From JAZQUM01 sp045631305 (GTDB lineage Bacteria > Bacillota > Clostridia > Oscillospirales > Oscillospiraceae), in the NCBI GenBank assembly GCA_045631305.1, contig JAZQUM010000070.1, positions 1 to 22,128 of the forward strand: a DNA stretch of 22,128 nt. The letters run 5' to 3'. Under the pieces are notes generated by a model that worked only from the letters and a program-made list of their open reading frames with translations, did not search any database and was not told the DNA's origin. Below, piece by piece: positions 21,269-22,128 of this stretch (the stretch's first letter is position 1; every line of letters begins with the position of its first letter). The translations under genes and the position numbers were made by a program.

Positions 21269-22128
21269 TTATTGAGCGGCAATCCGCTCGGCAAGATCAT
21301 TGAGATAAACCCAGCGGTCCATTTTTTCTTCCAGTTCCTTCTGCAGACGCTCCTGCTTTTCTGTTAACTCCTGCAACTTTACATAGTCACTGCCGCAAGA
21401 GGACATCGCACTTTCACCTTCAGCAATAGCTTCTTCCAATGCCGCAATATCAGCATCGATGGTTTCAAACTCTTTTTGCTCTTTAAAGGTGAATTTCAGC
21501 TTCTGCTCATGTCGGGAACGGGTATCCACTTTTTCCTGAGGCTTCTCTTTTACACTGCATTCTTCTTTGCGCTTTTCCAGATAATCACTGAAATTGCCGC
21601 TGTAGCGAAGAACATTACCGCCATCGCGCACTTCAAAAATAGAAGTCGCCACTTTGTCCAGGAAATAGCGGTCATGGGACACGGTAATCACCGCACCCTG
21701 AAAATCTTCCAGATATTCTTCCAAAATAGCAAGGGTAGTAATATCCAGGTCATTGGTAGGCTCATCCAGCAAAAGTACATTGGGCGCTTCCATCAACACC
21801 GAGAGAAGATAGAGTCTGCGCCGCTCGCCACCGGAGAGTTTTCCGATGGGTACACCCTGCAGTTCCGTTGGGAACAGGAAGCGTTCCATCATCTGCGCTG
21901 CAGAGAAGGTGCCTTCCTTGGTCTTTACTTCCTCTGCCACTTCATGGATGAAATCATACACGCGACGGTTCAGATCCAGTTCTTTACCTTCCTGAGAAAA
22001 ATAACCAACCTTTACTGTAGCACCGCGGTCTACTATGCCGCTATCGGGTTCCAGCCAGCCTGCCATCAGATTCAAAAGTGTAGATTTACCCACACCGTTG
22101 CGGCCGATGATACCGATGCGGTCATCCC
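21269..22128 (-). CDS. ABC-F family ATPase (Uup-like), C-terminal part; 5' end beyond the window
   Basis: The frame stays open to the window edge, so only about 285 C-terminal residues are seen. They contain the second ABC domain: Walker A GRNGVGKST (at 22080-22106), signature KLSGGERRRLYLLSVLM, Walker B VLLLDEPTNDLD, and the switch histidine SHDRYFLDKV. The charged remainder includes a terminal coiled coil of about 70 residues (EAIAEGESAMSS to LAERIAAQ), as in Uup and related ABC-F proteins. ABC-F members are soluble, lack membrane domains, and mostly act on ribosomes in translation or antibiotic protection. The specific subtype cannot be settled without the N-terminal half. Lysine use is mixed and nothing ties the gene to the purine island. 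Confidence 0.92.
   Translation of the reverse strand, partial: DDRIGIIGRNGVGKSTLLNLMAGWLEPDSGIVDRGATVKVGYFSQEGKELDLNRRVYDFIHEVAEEVKTKEGTFSAAQMMERFLFPTELQGVPIGKLSGGERRRLYLLSVLMEAPNVLLLDEPTNDLDITTLAILEEYLEDFQGAVITVSHDRYFLDKVATSIFEVRDGGNVLRYSGNFSDYLEKRKEECSVKEKPQEKVDTRSRHEQKLKFTFKEQKEFETIDADIAALEEAIAEGESAMSSCGSDYVKLQELTEKQERLQKELEEKMDRWVYLNDLAERIAAQ

Noticed and set aside
1..22128. CRISPR arrays, insertion sequences, prophage genes, rRNA or tRNA genes, in-frame selenocysteine codons
   Set aside because: No regularly spaced repeats, transposase or integrase frames or RNA-gene signatures were seen, and no catalytic gene is interrupted by an in-frame TGA.

Overview
The window (about 52% GC by eye, CCC/GGC-rich codon use, AAGGAGG-type ribosome binding sites, UUCG-capped intrinsic terminators, consensus sigma-A promoters) reads as chromosomal DNA of an anaerobic Clostridia bacterium, most likely an Oscillospiraceae-type gut organism. 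That placement is an inference from style and gene content; no rRNA or other phylogenetic marker is present.

Most of the window is a purine/urate catabolism island of the kind described in gut anaerobes and in the E. coli ygf/yge region. From left to right it holds: the 3' two thirds of ygfK (1-1965); a niaR-like repressor and a PfoR/PTS-EIIC_2-type membrane transporter with a palindromic operator over its promoter (2069-3865); hydA plus an XdhC-type Mo-hydroxylase maturation protein, overlapping by 4 nt (3993-6133); a YheO/DauR-like PAS-HTH regulator (minus strand) divergent from ygeY-ygeW-arcC (6186-10785); and a BMP-type nucleobase/nucleoside ABC importer of four genes (11092-16191). These are followed by iron-sulfur L-serine dehydratase beta and alpha genes on the minus strand (16244-17816), divergent from an 8-oxoguanine-deaminase-like amidohydrolase and a macrodomain protein (17971-19922). 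The right end is housekeeping-like: an acyltransferase with extra C-terminal domains and the 3' part of an ABC-F ATPase gene, both on the minus strand.

Proposed logic: the ABC importer brings in purines. The amidohydrolase would convert 8-oxoguanine to urate, and a Mo-hydroxylase matured by XdhC (enzyme not in the window) would oxidise hypoxanthine/xanthine. YgfK (reductase), HydA and YgeY (hydrolases) and YgeW (carbamoyltransferase) dismantle the rings. ArcC makes ATP from the released carbamoyl phosphate. The 2,3-diaminopropionate ammonia-lyase YgeX, usual in such clusters, is absent here, while a serine dehydratase that yields pyruvate is present. Several core genes (arcC most clearly) use AAG for lysine almost exclusively, unlike their neighbours, which suggests high expression.

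Points most worth a second look: inverted domain order in the XdhC protein, an 8-oxoguanine deaminase in place of SsnA, a near-perfect operator palindrome beside the niaR-like gene, identical 12-base elements abutting the -10 boxes of two transporter promoters, and alternative hairpins ahead of the ABC ATPase gene.
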